64,000 bases of DNA from Dechloromonas sp. H13. Its GTDB lineage: Bacteria > Pseudomonadota > Gammaproteobacteria > Burkholderiales > Rhodocyclaceae. A model generated the notes under the pieces. That model saw only the letters and a list, made by a program, of their open reading frames with translations. It made no database searches and had not been told where the DNA came from. Positions 1-7,726 of this stretch are shown here, piece after piece. Position numbers and translations under genes: made by a program. The DNA lies in assembly GCF_009469615.1 (NCBI RefSeq), contig NZ_SSXX01000007.1, positions 62,001-126,000 of the forward strand. The letters are read 5' to 3'. How positions within the stretch are numbered: position 1 is the first letter of the stretch; the number at the start of each line of letters is the position of its first letter.

Positions 1-891
1 CAGCTGCGGCGCAACTTCACCGATTCGTCGCTGCTGGTCGTGCCCGAGGTGCACTGGGACTTCTGTACGTCGACCGTGATGGTCATGGAGCGCATGCAGG
101 GCGTGCCGATTTCGCAGATCGACCGCCTGCGCGCTGAAGGCATCAACCTCGAAAAGCTGTCCGCCGCCGGCGTCGAAATCTTCTTCACCCAGGTCTTCCG
201 CGACGGCTTCTTCCATGCCGACATGCACCCCGGCAACATCTTCGTCGCCCCCGACGGCCGCTACATCGCGCTCGATTTCGGCATCGTCGGCACGCTGACC
301 GACTCCGACAAGAACTACCTGGCGCAGAATTTCCTCGCCTTCTTCCGCCGCGACTACAAGCGCGTCGCCGAGGCGCATATCGAGTCCGGCTGGGCGCCCA
401 AGGAAACCCGCGTCGACGAGTTCGAGGCCGCCATCCGCGCCGTCTGCGAGCCGATCTTCGACCGCCCGCTAAAAGACATCTCCTTCGGCAAGGTGCTGCT
501 GCGCCTGTTCCAGACCTCGCGCCGCTTCAACGTCGAGATCCAGCCGCAGCTGGTGATGCTGCAGAAGACCCTGCTCAACATCGAGGGCCTCGGCCGCCAG
601 CTCGACCCCGAACTCGACCTGTGGAAGACCGCCAAACCCTTCCTCGAACGCTGGATGAGCGAGCAGATCGGCTGGCGCGGCCTGCTGCGCACCTTCAACC
701 AGGAAGCGCCCTACCTGGCGCGCACGCTGCCGCAGCTGCCGCGCCTCGTGCACCAGTCGCTGACGCGCGAACCGGCCGCCGACCTGCAGCCGCAGCTCGA
801 CCGCCTGATCGCCGTCCAGCAGCAGCAGAACCGCTGGCTGGCCGTCATCGCGCTGCTGCTCGCCACCGTCATCGGCCTGCTGCTCGCCTGA
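1..891 (+). CDS. ubiB: UbiB-family protein kinase-like protein, 3' part only
   Basis: The reading frame is open from the first base, so the 5' part of the gene lies outside the window. UbiB (ABC1/ADCK family) is an atypical kinase-like membrane protein needed for aerobic ubiquinone synthesis. Visible family motifs are [11 protein letters not shown] (the catalytic-loop equivalent) and [10 protein letters not shown] (the metal-binding DFG equivalent). The C-terminus ends in a hydrophobic membrane segment ([15 protein letters not shown]), as is typical of UbiB. A GTG at 40 is internal and not the true start. The helicase gene follows after 7 bp, so the two may be co-transcribed. Family assignment is firm; only about the last 296 residues are visible. 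Confidence 0.93.
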   Translation, partial: QLRRNFTDSSLLVVPEVHWDFCTSTVMVMERMQGVPISQIDRLRAEGINLEKLSAAGVEIFFTQVFRDGFFHADMHPGNIFVAPDGRYIALDFGIVGTLTDSDKNYLAQNFLAFFRRDYKRVAEAHIESGWAPKETRVDEFEAAIRAVCEPIFDRPLKDISFGKVLLRLFQTSRRFNVEIQPQLVMLQKTLLNIEGLGRQLDPELDLWKTAKPFLERWMSEQIGWRGLLRTFNQEAPYLARTLPQLPRLVHQSLTREPAADLQPQLDRLIAVQQQQNRWLAVIALLLATVIGLLLA

Positions 892-898
892 TCCGCCG

Positions 899-3800
899 AT
901 GTTGCCGCCGTCGCTCGACGCCTACACGGAGAAGCACCTGCGCGAGTGGCTGGGCCAGCGCGAACTGGACAAGGCGCGCCCCTATGTCGAGGTCGTCCGC
1001 GATCTCGAGGTCGACCCGGAATTCATCCGCGCCGTAGTGCCCGGCACGGCGCGCAAGCCCTACCTGGCGATGGCCAAGCTGGTCACCGGCAAGCAGGGCG
1101 TGCAGACCCTGGCCAGCACCTGCACCTGCCCGGTCGGCGGCCATTGCAAGCACGTCGCGGCGATGCTGCTGCGCGCCATGGAAGAGCGCAGCACGCCCGA
1201 CCGCGTCAGCCCCGGCGTCCTGTCGTGGGTCGAGGACCTGCGCCGCGCCTCGATCGCCGTCGCCAAGAAGAAGGCGCGCCCGTCAGGCGCCCGCCAGCAG
1301 CTGTTCTACCTGCTGAAGTGGACGGCCGACCAGCGCCATTTCGGCATCGAGATCGCCAAGGGCAAGTTCCCGGACAGCGCCGAGGAGTGGTGGAATATCG
1401 AGCGCGCGCTGGTCAATCCGCCGCAGTTCGTCAACGAGGAAGACCTCGGCATCCTGCGCCCGCTGTGGGCCGACCGCCTGCACGAAAGCGGCCTGCGCGC
1501 CTTCGGCCTCGGACCGCGGCACGGCGCCGAGGTACTGCAGCGCCTGGTGCAGAGCGGCCGCTTCTACGCCGACAACGGCGACGGCCTGCCGCTCACCGAG
1601 GGCCAGCCGCGCCCGGCCACCGTCGGCTGGCGGGTCGACGCGCGCGGGATGCAGCGCCCGCTGCTGCTCGCCCAGCCGGCGGCGGCGCTGATCGTCCCGG
1701 TCCAGCCGCCGTGGTATGTCGACCTGGCCGAAGGCGAGGCCGGCCCGCTCGAGGTGGCCGGCAATCCGGCGGTCATCGCCCGCCTGTTCAGCCTGCCGCC
1801 GCTGTCGGCCCGCGAGGCGGCCGTGGTCGCCCAGACCCTCTCCGAACTGGCGCCCGAACTGCCGAAACCGGCCGAGGACGCCACCGTCCGCCTGCGCACG
1901 GTGGACGCGCCGCTGCAGCCGGTCCTCCAGCTCGACACCGTGCCGACCCACGGCAACCGGGCGTGGCGCGGCTACCCGGCCTGCCTGGCCGGCGACTACT
2001 TCGACGTCGCCCGCCCCGTTTTCCGCTATGCCGACGTCGACGTCCGCCCCGACGAGCATCACGAATTCGTCACCCTGCCGGAGGGCGAGACGGTCCACCT
2101 CAAGCGGCGCCCCGAGGCGGAAATGCGTGCCCTGCAGGCGTTGACCGCAGCCGGCTTCGAGAAGCTTCCGTCGCACACCCTCGACACCTTCGGCCGGCCG
2201 CCCGAGGGCGTGTACGGGCTGGTCAGCGAAAACGCCTGGCCCGCCTTCATGCAGGACGGCCGCGAGGCGCTGCGCGCCGCCGGCTGGCAGGTCGAATACC
2301 CGGAGGATTTCCGCCATCACCTGCTTGAGGTCGACGGCTGGGAAGCCGATCTCGTCGAATCCGACAACGGCTGGTTCGACCTCGACATGGGCATCATCGT
2401 CGACGGCGAGCGCCTGGCGCTGGCCCCGCTGCTCGCCGCGCTGTTCCGCCGCGACGCACGCTGGCTGGAAAGCGTGCTGATCGAGGCGATCCCCGACGAC
2501 GAGCCGATCGAGCTGCAGACGCCGCTGCGCCAGCGCATCCGCGTCCCGGCCAGCCGCATCAAGCCGCTGGCGGCAACGCTGATCGACCTCTTCGACGGCT
2601 TTGCCGGCGGCGACACGCTGCGCGTCTCGCGCTTCGATGCGCCGCGCCTGTCCGAGCTGACCGACACCAGCCGCTGGCAGTTCCGCGGCCAGGGCGACAT
2701 CTTGGCGCTCGCCGAGCAGCTGCGCGCCGCCCAGGGCGTCACCAGCATCGCCGCGCCGGCCGGCCTGCGCCTCGAACTGCGCGACTACCAGAAGGAGGGC
2801 CTCGCCTGGCTGCAGTTCCTGCGTGCGCAGAACCTGTCGGGCATCCTCGCCGACGACATGGGCCTCGGCAAGACGGCGCAGACCCTGGCCCACCTGTTGC
2901 TCGAAAAGGAGAGCGGACGTCTCGACAAGCCGGCGCTGATCGTCCTGCCGACCTCGCTGATCTTCAACTGGAAGCACGAGGCAGCGCGCTTCGCCCCCGA
3001 TCTGCGCGTGCTCTCCCTGCACGGCCCGGAACGCAAGAGCCGCTTCGCCGAGATTCCCGCCCACGACGTCGTGCTGACCACCTACCCGCTGCTCTGGCGC
3101 GATGCCGACGAACTGATGCAGCACAGCTACCACCTGCTCATTCTCGACGAGGCGCAGACGGTCAAGAACGCCCAGAGCCAGGGCGCAGAGGCGGTGCGCA
3201 AGATCGACGCCCGCCATCGCCTGTGCCTGACCGGCACGCCGCTGGAAAACCATCTGGGCGAGCTGTGGAGCCAGTTCGACTTCCTGCTCCCCGGCTTTCT
3301 CGGCGCCAACCGGCAATTCGCCCGCCACTGGCGGACGCCGATCGAGAAGCAGAACGACCGCCGGCGCCGCGACCTGCTGGCCCGCCGCATCCGCCCCTTC
3401 ATCCTGCGCCGCAAGAAGGAGGACGTGGCCCAGGAACTGCCGCCGAAGACCATCATCGTGCGTAGCGTCGAACTCGAGGGCGGCCAGCGCGACCTCTACG
3501 AAACGGTGCGCGCGGCGATGGACGTCAAGGTGCGCGACGAGATCGCCAGCCGCGGCTTCAACCGCAGCCAGATCGTCATCCTCGACGCCCTGCTCAAGCT
3601 GCGCCAGGTCTGCTGCGACCCGCGCCTGGTCAAGGCCGGTGCGGCGCGCAAGGTCAAGGAGCGGGCCAAGCTCGACCTCTTGATGGCGATGCTGCCGGAA
3701 CTGGTCGACGAGGGCCGGCGTATCCTCGTCTTCTCGCAATTCACCAGCATGCTGGCGCTGATCGAGGAAGAACTCGCCGCCGTCGGCCTCGACTATGCGC

Positions 3801-4177
3801 TGCTGACCGGCGACACCGGCGACCGCGAAACGCCGATCCGCCGCTTCCAGGAAGGCGAGGTGCCGATCTTCCTGATCAGCCTCAAGGCCGGCGGCGTCGG
3901 CCTCAACCTGACCGCCGCCGACACCGTCATCCACTATGACCCGTGGTGGAACCCGGCCGTCGAGAACCAGGCCACCGACCGCGCCCACCGCCTCGGGCAG
4001 GACAAGCCGGTATTCGTCTACAAGCTGATCGTCGGCGGCAGCATCGAGGAAAAGATCCTCGCCCTGCAGGAACGCAAGGCCGAACTGGCGGCCGGCATCC
4101 TCTCCGAGGATCGCGGCGTCGACCTCAAGTTCGGCAGCGACGACCTAGCCGCGCTGTTCGAACCCCTGCCCGGTTAA
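899..4177 (+). CDS. SWIM zinc finger plus SNF2-type helicase
   Basis: The 1092-residue protein carries an N-terminal SWIM finger (C75, C77, C83, H85 in CTCPVGGHCKH) and a C-terminal SNF2/RapA-type ATPase. Motif I DDMGLGKT lies near residues 652-660, motif II DEAQ near 750, motif III LTGTPLEN near 775, and the helicase C-terminal domain ends with a QATDRAHRLGQ motif VI. Such proteins are dsDNA translocases that remodel protein-DNA or RNA polymerase complexes. The SWIM finger suggests nucleic-acid or protein binding; the substrate is unknown. ATG at 899 sits 7 bp after ubiB. A plus-oriented copy of the repeat word GTTGACCGCAGC lies at 2140. Confidence 0.93.
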   Translation: MLPPSLDAYTEKHLREWLGQRELDKARPYVEVVRDLEVDPEFIRAVVPGTARKPYLAMAKLVTGKQGVQTLASTCTCPVGGHCKHVAAMLLRAMEERSTPDRVSPGVLSWVEDLRRASIAVAKKKARPSGARQQLFYLLKWTADQRHFGIEIAKGKFPDSAEEWWNIERALVNPPQFVNEEDLGILRPLWADRLHESGLRAFGLGPRHGAEVLQRLVQSGRFYADNGDGLPLTEGQPRPATVGWRVDARGMQRPLLLAQPAAALIVPVQPPWYVDLAEGEAGPLEVAGNPAVIARLFSLPPLSAREAAVVAQTLSELAPELPKPAEDATVRLRTVDAPLQPVLQLDTVPTHGNRAWRGYPACLAGDYFDVARPVFRYADVDVRPDEHHEFVTLPEGETVHLKRRPEAEMRALQALTAAGFEKLPSHTLDTFGRPPEGVYGLVSENAWPAFMQDGREALRAAGWQVEYPEDFRHHLLEVDGWEADLVESDNGWFDLDMGIIVDGERLALAPLLAALFRRDARWLESVLIEAIPDDEPIELQTPLRQRIRVPASRIKPLAATLIDLFDGFAGGDTLRVSRFDAPRLSELTDTSRWQFRGQGDILALAEQLRAAQGVTSIAAPAGLRLELRDYQKEGLAWLQFLRAQNLSGILADDMGLGKTAQTLAHLLLEKESGRLDKPALIVLPTSLIFNWKHEAARFAPDLRVLSLHGPERKSRFAEIPAHDVVLTTYPLLWRDADELMQHSYHLLILDEAQTVKNAQSQGAEAVRKIDARHRLCLTGTPLENHLGELWSQFDFLLPGFLGANRQFARHWRTPIEKQNDRRRRDLLARRIRPFILRRKKEDVAQELPPKTIIVRSVELEGGQRDLYETVRAAMDVKVRDEIASRGFNRSQIVILDALLKLRQVCCDPRLVKAGAARKVKERAKLDLLMAMLPELVDEGRRILVFSQFTSMLALIEEELAAVGLDYALLTGDTGDRETPIRRFQEGEVPIFLISLKAGGVGLNLTAADTVIHYDPWWNPAVENQATDRAHRLGQDKPVFVYKLIVGGSIEEKILALQERKAELAAGILSEDRGVDLKFGSDDLAALFEPLPG

Positions 4178-4222
4178 GGGGGTCATTTTCGGCCGTTTCT
4201 CGGCGTCGACCGCAACCGGCGC

Positions 4223-4228
4223 TACAAT
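4223..4228 (+). promoter_or_regulatory. Candidate -10 element for the DUF302 gene
   Basis: TACAAT lies 35 bp before the ATG at 4264. The expected -35 position has no good match; it abuts the repeat word GTCGACCGCAAC at 4205-4216. The hexamer alone supports this call. Confidence 0.3.
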
Positions 4229-4263
4229 CCACCAATCAGAAAACGCTAATAAATGGAGTTGCC

Positions 4264-4704
4264 ATGCGCCGCCTCGCCCTCCTCGTCGTCCTTGCCCTGA
4301 GCGCCGGCCTGGCGCTCGCCGAAGACTGGGCCGTCCGCCAGAAGGTGGCGACCAGCTTCGCCGACACGCGCGACGGCATCGTCATGGCGATCGAGAACCG
4401 CGGGCTGGTCATCAACTACACCTCGCACATCGGCGACATGCTGGCGCGGACCGGGGCCGACATCGGCGCCAAACGCAAGGTGTTCGAGCAGGCGGAAATC
4501 ATCGAATTCTGTTCGGCCGGCCTGTCGCGCAGGATGATGGAAGCCGACCCGCACAACATCGTGCTGTGCCCCTTCGCGATTTCCATCTACACCCTGCCCG
4601 GCGACCCGACCGGCACCTGGGTCGCCTACCGCCGGCCGCAGGGCAAGGCGGCGGCCATGGTCGAGGGCCTGCTCAAGGAAATCGCCGCCGAAGCCGGGCG
4701 CTGA
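4264..4704 (+). CDS. Exported DUF302-domain protein
   Basis: The 146-residue protein starts with a clear signal peptide (MRRLALLVVLALSAGLALA) and continues with a single DUF302-like domain, recognisable from the pattern of a short helix, GLVINYTSHIGDML, and a C-terminal CPFAISIYTLP strand followed by WVAYRRP. The function of DUF302 proteins is not established; many are periplasmic and some bind heme or metals. The start at 4264 was chosen because it follows a GGAG sequence (about 4255) and begins the signal peptide; a longer upstream frame would overlap the helicase. The gene converges with pncC. Confidence 0.82.
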   Translation: MRRLALLVVLALSAGLALAEDWAVRQKVATSFADTRDGIVMAIENRGLVINYTSHIGDMLARTGADIGAKRKVFEQAEIIEFCSAGLSRRMMEADPHNIVLCPFAISIYTLPGDPTGTWVAYRRPQGKAAAMVEGLLKEIAAEAGR

Positions 4705-4706
4705 AA

Positions 4707-4743
4707 ACCGGCCGTTACCGGGCGTCGACCGCAAGCGGCCGGT
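4707..4743 (-). terminator. Hairpin terminator of pncC with the repeat word in its loop
   Basis: ACCGGCCG (4707-4714) and CGGCCGGT (4736-4743) form a perfect 8-bp stem. Read on the minus strand the stem is followed by TTTT, fitting termination of pncC. The 21-nt loop contains GTCGACCGCAAG, a one-mismatch copy of the window-wide repeat word. Confidence 0.45.
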
Positions 4744-5243
4744 CAGGCCATCAGCGTCGCCGCCATCACCCGTTTCAGGGTGCCGCTCAGGGCCAGGCGC
4801 ACCGCCTGCTGGCGGACTTCGGCACGGTCGCCGGCGAACTGGCAGGTCAGCGCCTCGCAGCCGCCGTCGCGCTGCGCCCAGGCGAAGCAGACCATGCCCA
4901 CCGGCTTGTCCGGCGTGCCGCCGTCCGGCCCGGCGATGCCGGTCACCGCCACCGACCAGTCGCCGCGGCTGTTCTTCAGCGCCCCCTGCGCCATCGCCCG
5001 GGCGGTCGCTTCGGAGACCGCGCCGTGGCTCGCCAGCGTCGTTTCCGGGACGTCCAGCATGTCGAGCTTGGCGGCATTCGAGTAGGTGACGAAGCCGCGG
5101 TCGAACCAGGTGGAACTGCCGGCGATGGCGGTCACCGTCTGGGCGATCCAGCCGCCGGTGCAGGACTCCGCGGTCGCCAGCCACTCCCCGCGACTGAGCA
5201 GCTCGCGGCCGAGATGTTCGGCAAGTTTTTCGAGTTCGGACAT
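4743..5243 (-). CDS. pncC: Nicotinamide-nucleotide amidase (CinA C-terminal family)
   Basis: This 166-residue single-domain protein matches the CinA C-terminal/PncC family, which deamidates nicotinamide mononucleotide in NAD salvage. Hallmarks are the N-terminal ATAESCTGG motif with the catalytic serine, SSTWFDRGFVTYSN, and the GIAGPDGGTPDKPVG loop. The ATG at 5243 was chosen over an in-frame upstream start because family members begin this way. No Shine-Dalgarno sequence is visible; instead TAAGAT (5257-5252 on the minus strand) lies 8 nt before the ATG, so the mRNA may be leaderless. The gene is divergent from the membrane protein gene at 5276. Confidence 0.93.
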   Translation of the reverse strand: MSELEKLAEHLGRELLSRGEWLATAESCTGGWIAQTVTAIAGSSTWFDRGFVTYSNAAKLDMLDVPETTLASHGAVSEATARAMAQGALKNSRGDWSVAVTGIAGPDGGTPDKPVGMVCFAWAQRDGGCEALTCQFAGDRAEVRQQAVRLALSGTLKRVMAATLMA

Positions 5244-5275
5244 AATGCACAATCTTATCACCCGGTCGCCTTGCC

Positions 5276-5638
5276 ATGTCCCGCCCACGCGACAACGTCC
5301 GCGACTTCCCCGGTCGCCGCTGGCTCAACCTCAGCCTGCGTACTGCCCATCTCGCCGGGGTCGTCCTCCTTGGCGCGGCCCTGCTCGGTCACGGCGACAC
5401 GATGGCCGGCGCCTGGCTGACCCTGCTCTCCGGGCTCGGCATGTTCGCCGGCGACGCCTGGGCGAATCCGGCGCACGTGCGGGAAATTGCCGGCTGCGGG
5501 GTGTTGCTCAAGCTCGCGCTGCTTGCCCTAATGGCCGTCGTGCCGGCAACGGCGCTAGCGGTATTCTGGACGCTCCTGGTGCTGTCGACCCTGCTCTCGC
5601 ACGCCCCCGGCGCCCTGCGTCACAAGCGCCTGTTCTGA
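5276..5638 (+). CDS. Small multi-span membrane protein of unknown function
   Basis: The 120-residue protein has an Arg-rich N-terminus and about four hydrophobic stretches (residues roughly 24-40, 43-58, 72-90 and 92-108), so it is probably an inner-membrane protein. I do not recognise a family with confidence. It starts 32 bp from the divergent pncC start and ends 14 bp before the convergent MaoC gene. The start at 5276 is the first ATG that keeps the basic N-terminus; no strong ribosome site precedes it. Confidence 0.7.
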   Translation: MSRPRDNVRDFPGRRWLNLSLRTAHLAGVVLLGAALLGHGDTMAGAWLTLLSGLGMFAGDAWANPAHVREIAGCGVLLKLALLALMAVVPATALAVFWTLLVLSTLLSHAPGALRHKRLF

Positions 5639-5652
5639 GCGGGCAGACGCCC

Positions 5653-6096
5653 TTAGCGGCGGCGCAGCAGGTGATTGACGACGAAGCTCGACACCAGTTC
5701 ATGGCGCTGGTTGAAGGCCGAATAGCGCAGGCGGGCGATGCCGCGGTCGGCCTTCGACTTCGACGGGATCACCGCCATCACCTCGACCTCCGCATGCAAC
5801 GTGTCGCCCGGACGGGCCGGGGCAAACCAGCGCAGCTCGTCGATGCCCGGCGAACCCATGCTCGATTCGCCGAAGACGCCGGTCTGAATGAACAGCCGGA
5901 AGGTCAGCGAGACCACCTGGAAGCCGCTGGCGATCAGTCCGCCGTAGATCGACTCGGCGGCAACCACGGCGTTCAGGTGAAACGGCTGCGGATCGTAGGT
6001 CAGCGCGAAGCCGATGATTTCGCTTTCGCTCAGCGTGATGCCCCCGGTGACGAATTTTTCGCCGGGGTGCAGGTCGTCGAGAAATTTGCTGCCCAT
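5653..6096 (-). CDS. MaoC-like (R)-hydratase/dehydratase
   Basis: This 147-residue hot-dog-fold protein resembles MaoC-type enoyl-CoA hydratases. The family signature is seen in FALTYDPQPFHLN, containing the catalytic Asp and His, followed by GGLIASGFQ. Such enzymes hydrate trans-2-enoyl-CoA to the (R)-3-hydroxy form in fatty-acid or polyhydroxyalkanoate metabolism; the exact substrate cannot be read from sequence. The ATG at 6096 follows a strong AAGGAGG ribosome site. No related metabolic genes lie next to it. Confidence 0.88.
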   Translation of the reverse strand: MGSKFLDDLHPGEKFVTGGITLSESEIIGFALTYDPQPFHLNAVVAAESIYGGLIASGFQVVSLTFRLFIQTGVFGESSMGSPGIDELRWFAPARPGDTLHAEVEVMAVIPSKSKADRGIARLRYSAFNQRHELVSSFVVNHLLRRR

Positions 6097-6158
6097 GTCG
6101 TCGCCCTCCTTGGCGCACCCATCTTAACGCCTGCACCGAAACCGCGGCCATCCGGATT

Positions 6159-6174
6159 TTGGCAATTCTGCCAA
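6159..6174. promoter_or_regulatory. Perfect 16-bp palindrome, possible LysR-type operator
   Basis: TTGGCA-ATTC-TGCCAA is an inverted repeat with the T-N11-A form typical of LysR-family sites. It lies in the 160-bp gap between the divergent MaoC and GlsB-like genes. No regulator gene is adjacent, so the binding protein is unknown. Confidence 0.4.
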
Positions 6175-6210
6175 CCGCGACGGCGCCACGCACGTTAACA
6201 TGGAACCGTA

Positions 6211-6225
6211 GCCCGGTTGCCGGGC
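6211..6225 (+). other. Small hairpin in the leader of the GlsB-like gene
   Basis: GCCCGG-TTG-CCGGGC forms a tight 6-bp stem with a 3-nt loop, 15 bp before the AAGGAGG ribosome site of the next gene. It could stabilise the 5' end of the mRNA. It has no U-run, so termination is unlikely. Confidence 0.35.
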
Positions 6226-6256
6226 GCCTTTCGTCTGTTCAAGGAGGATTCGAATC

Positions 6257-6520
6257 ATGGGCGGCATCTTCTGGACCATCGTGCTCGGCTTCGTCATCGG
6301 CGTTCTGGCCAAGCTTCTTCACCCCGGCAAGGAGAACATGGGCTTCATCGCCACCGTCATCCTCGGCGTCGCCGGCTCTTTCCTGGCCGGCGTCATCGGC
6401 CAGTTCCTCGGCTGGTACCAGGCCGGCGAGGGGGCCGGCTTCATCGCATCGGTCATCGTCGCCATCCTGCTGCTGGTCGTCTACGGCAAGATTCGCGCCG
6501 CGCAATCCGGCAAGTCGTGA
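6257..6520 (+). CDS. GlsB/YeaQ/YmgE-family small membrane protein
   Basis: The 87-residue protein has three hydrophobic segments with the glycine-rich pattern of this family (GGIFWTIVLGFVIGVLAKLL, then GFIATVILGVAGSFLAG, then GFIASVIVAILLLVVYGKI). These transglycosylase-associated proteins sit in the inner membrane and are often stress-induced; their biochemical role is unresolved. A strong AAGGAGG site at 6241 fixes the start at 6257. The next gene starts 16 bp downstream and could be co-transcribed. Confidence 0.88.
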   Translation: MGGIFWTIVLGFVIGVLAKLLHPGKENMGFIATVILGVAGSFLAGVIGQFLGWYQAGEGAGFIASVIVAILLLVVYGKIRAAQSGKS

Positions 6521-6536
6521 GCCAGGGAGAATGCAG

Positions 6537-7049
6537 ATGGGCATGACCGCCACCCTTGCCGCCGGCGCCTGGGCGCCGGCTACCACCGCCGATTCGACCC
6601 TTCAGCTGCGCCGCGAATGCCGGGCCATGGCCCGCCGGCGTGCCCTGCTCGCCGCCGCAACCTCGCTGATTCCCGTTCCCGGCATCGACCTGGCGACCGA
6701 CCTCGCCCTGATGACCCGGGTGATCGCGCGCATCAACGACCACTTCGGCCTCAGCGAAGCGCAGCTCGGACGCCTGTCCGGCGAGCGCCAGGCGCTGGCC
6801 TGTCGCCTGCTGACGAGCGCCGGCGGTACCCTGGCCGCGCGCCTGACGACGCCGGCGCTGGTCGCCCGCATCGTGCGCGTCGCCGGCGTGCGCCTGACCG
6901 CGATGGAAGCCGCCCGCCTGGTGCCGGTCGCCGGCCAGCTGGTCGCCGCCGGCATCGGTTACTGGTCGGTGAACGCCGTGGCGATGCGTCACATCGCGCA
7001 CTGCGAACGCATCGCCGGCGAACTCCGGCAAGCCAGCGCGGGGCGCTGA
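6537..7049 (+). CDS. Uncharacterised helical membrane-associated protein
   Basis: This 170-residue protein is not confidently recognised. After an Arg-rich stretch it has ATSLIPVPGIDLATDLALM, which recalls the membrane-active segment of DUF697/EcsC-like proteins, and a later glycine/alanine-rich helical region (GQLVAAGIGYWSVNAVAM). ATG 6537 was preferred over ATG 6531 because the AGGGAG ribosome site ends at 6529, giving 7 nt spacing. The gene lies between the GlsB-like and SIMPL genes on the same strand, which suggests a small envelope-stress operon. The function is unknown. Confidence 0.65.
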   Translation: MGMTATLAAGAWAPATTADSTLQLRRECRAMARRRALLAAATSLIPVPGIDLATDLALMTRVIARINDHFGLSEAQLGRLSGERQALACRLLTSAGGTLAARLTTPALVARIVRVAGVRLTAMEAARLVPVAGQLVAAGIGYWSVNAVAMRHIAHCERIAGELRQASAGR

Positions 7050-7051
7050 AC

Positions 7052-7723
7052 ATGCGCCCGACCACGCTCGCCGTCCTCGGCCTCCTGCTCGCCGGCGCGG
7101 CGCAGGCCGCCACCACCATCGACCTGACGGCCGAGGCGAGCCGCCCGGCGGCCAACGACATGGTGCGCGCCACGGTGTTCGCCGAGGCCAGCGGCAGCAA
7201 CGCCGGTGAACTGGCACGCCGGGTCAACCAGGACATCGCCGAAGGGCTCAAGGTCATCAAGGCGAAGCCGGGCATCTCGGTCAAGAGCGGCCGCCAGAGC
7301 ACCTTCCCGGTCTATGGGCAGAACCAGAAGATCGAGAGCTGGCGCATCCACTCGGAGCTGATCCTCGAATCGCGCGATGCCGCCGCGGTGTCCGAACTGC
7401 TGGGCCAGCTGCAGCAGATGCGCCTCGCGGTCGGCGGCGTCAGCCAGCTGCCGTCGCCCGAAACGCGGCGCAAGGTGGAAGACGAGGCGACGCGCGACGC
7501 CATCGCCGCCTTTCGCCAGCGCGCCGCGGTGGTCGCCGAGGTACTCGGCAAGCCGTACAAGATCCGCCATCTGAGCATCCAGCAGAGCGGCCAGATGCCG
7601 CCGATGCCGATCATGCGCGCCAGCCGCGCCATGGCCGCCGAGGCGGCGCCGCCGGTGCCGCTGGAAGCCGGCGAAAGCCTGGTGACGACGACCGTCAGCG
7701 GCCAGGTCGAGGTCGCCGACTGA
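7052..7723 (+). CDS. Periplasmic SIMPL (DUF541) domain protein
   Basis: A 223-residue protein with a signal peptide (cleavage after about residue 19, AAQA) followed by a SIMPL/DUF541-like domain. Supporting features are the N-terminal strand ending in VRATVFAEASG, the motif of a Tyr/Ile-rich strand ESWRIHSELIL, and the C-terminal AFRQRAAVVAEVLGKPYKI helix-strand typical of the family, ending near TTTVSGQVEV. Family members are periplasmic or outer-membrane proteins linked to stress and to channel-like assemblies; the precise role is unclear. It starts 2 bp after the preceding gene and converges with moeA. Confidence 0.82.
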   Translation: MRPTTLAVLGLLLAGAAQAATTIDLTAEASRPAANDMVRATVFAEASGSNAGELARRVNQDIAEGLKVIKAKPGISVKSGRQSTFPVYGQNQKIESWRIHSELILESRDAAAVSELLGQLQQMRLAVGGVSQLPSPETRRKVEDEATRDAIAAFRQRAAVVAEVLGKPYKIRHLSIQQSGQMPPMPIMRASRAMAAEAAPPVPLEAGESLVTTTVSGQVEVAD

Positions 7724-7726
7724 GAA

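Noticed and set aside
1283-3988. 901-residue minus-strand ORF antisense to the SWIM/SNF2 helicase
   Set aside because: Composition is rich in Arg, Gln, Asp and Val as expected of a shadow frame, with no recognisable domain.
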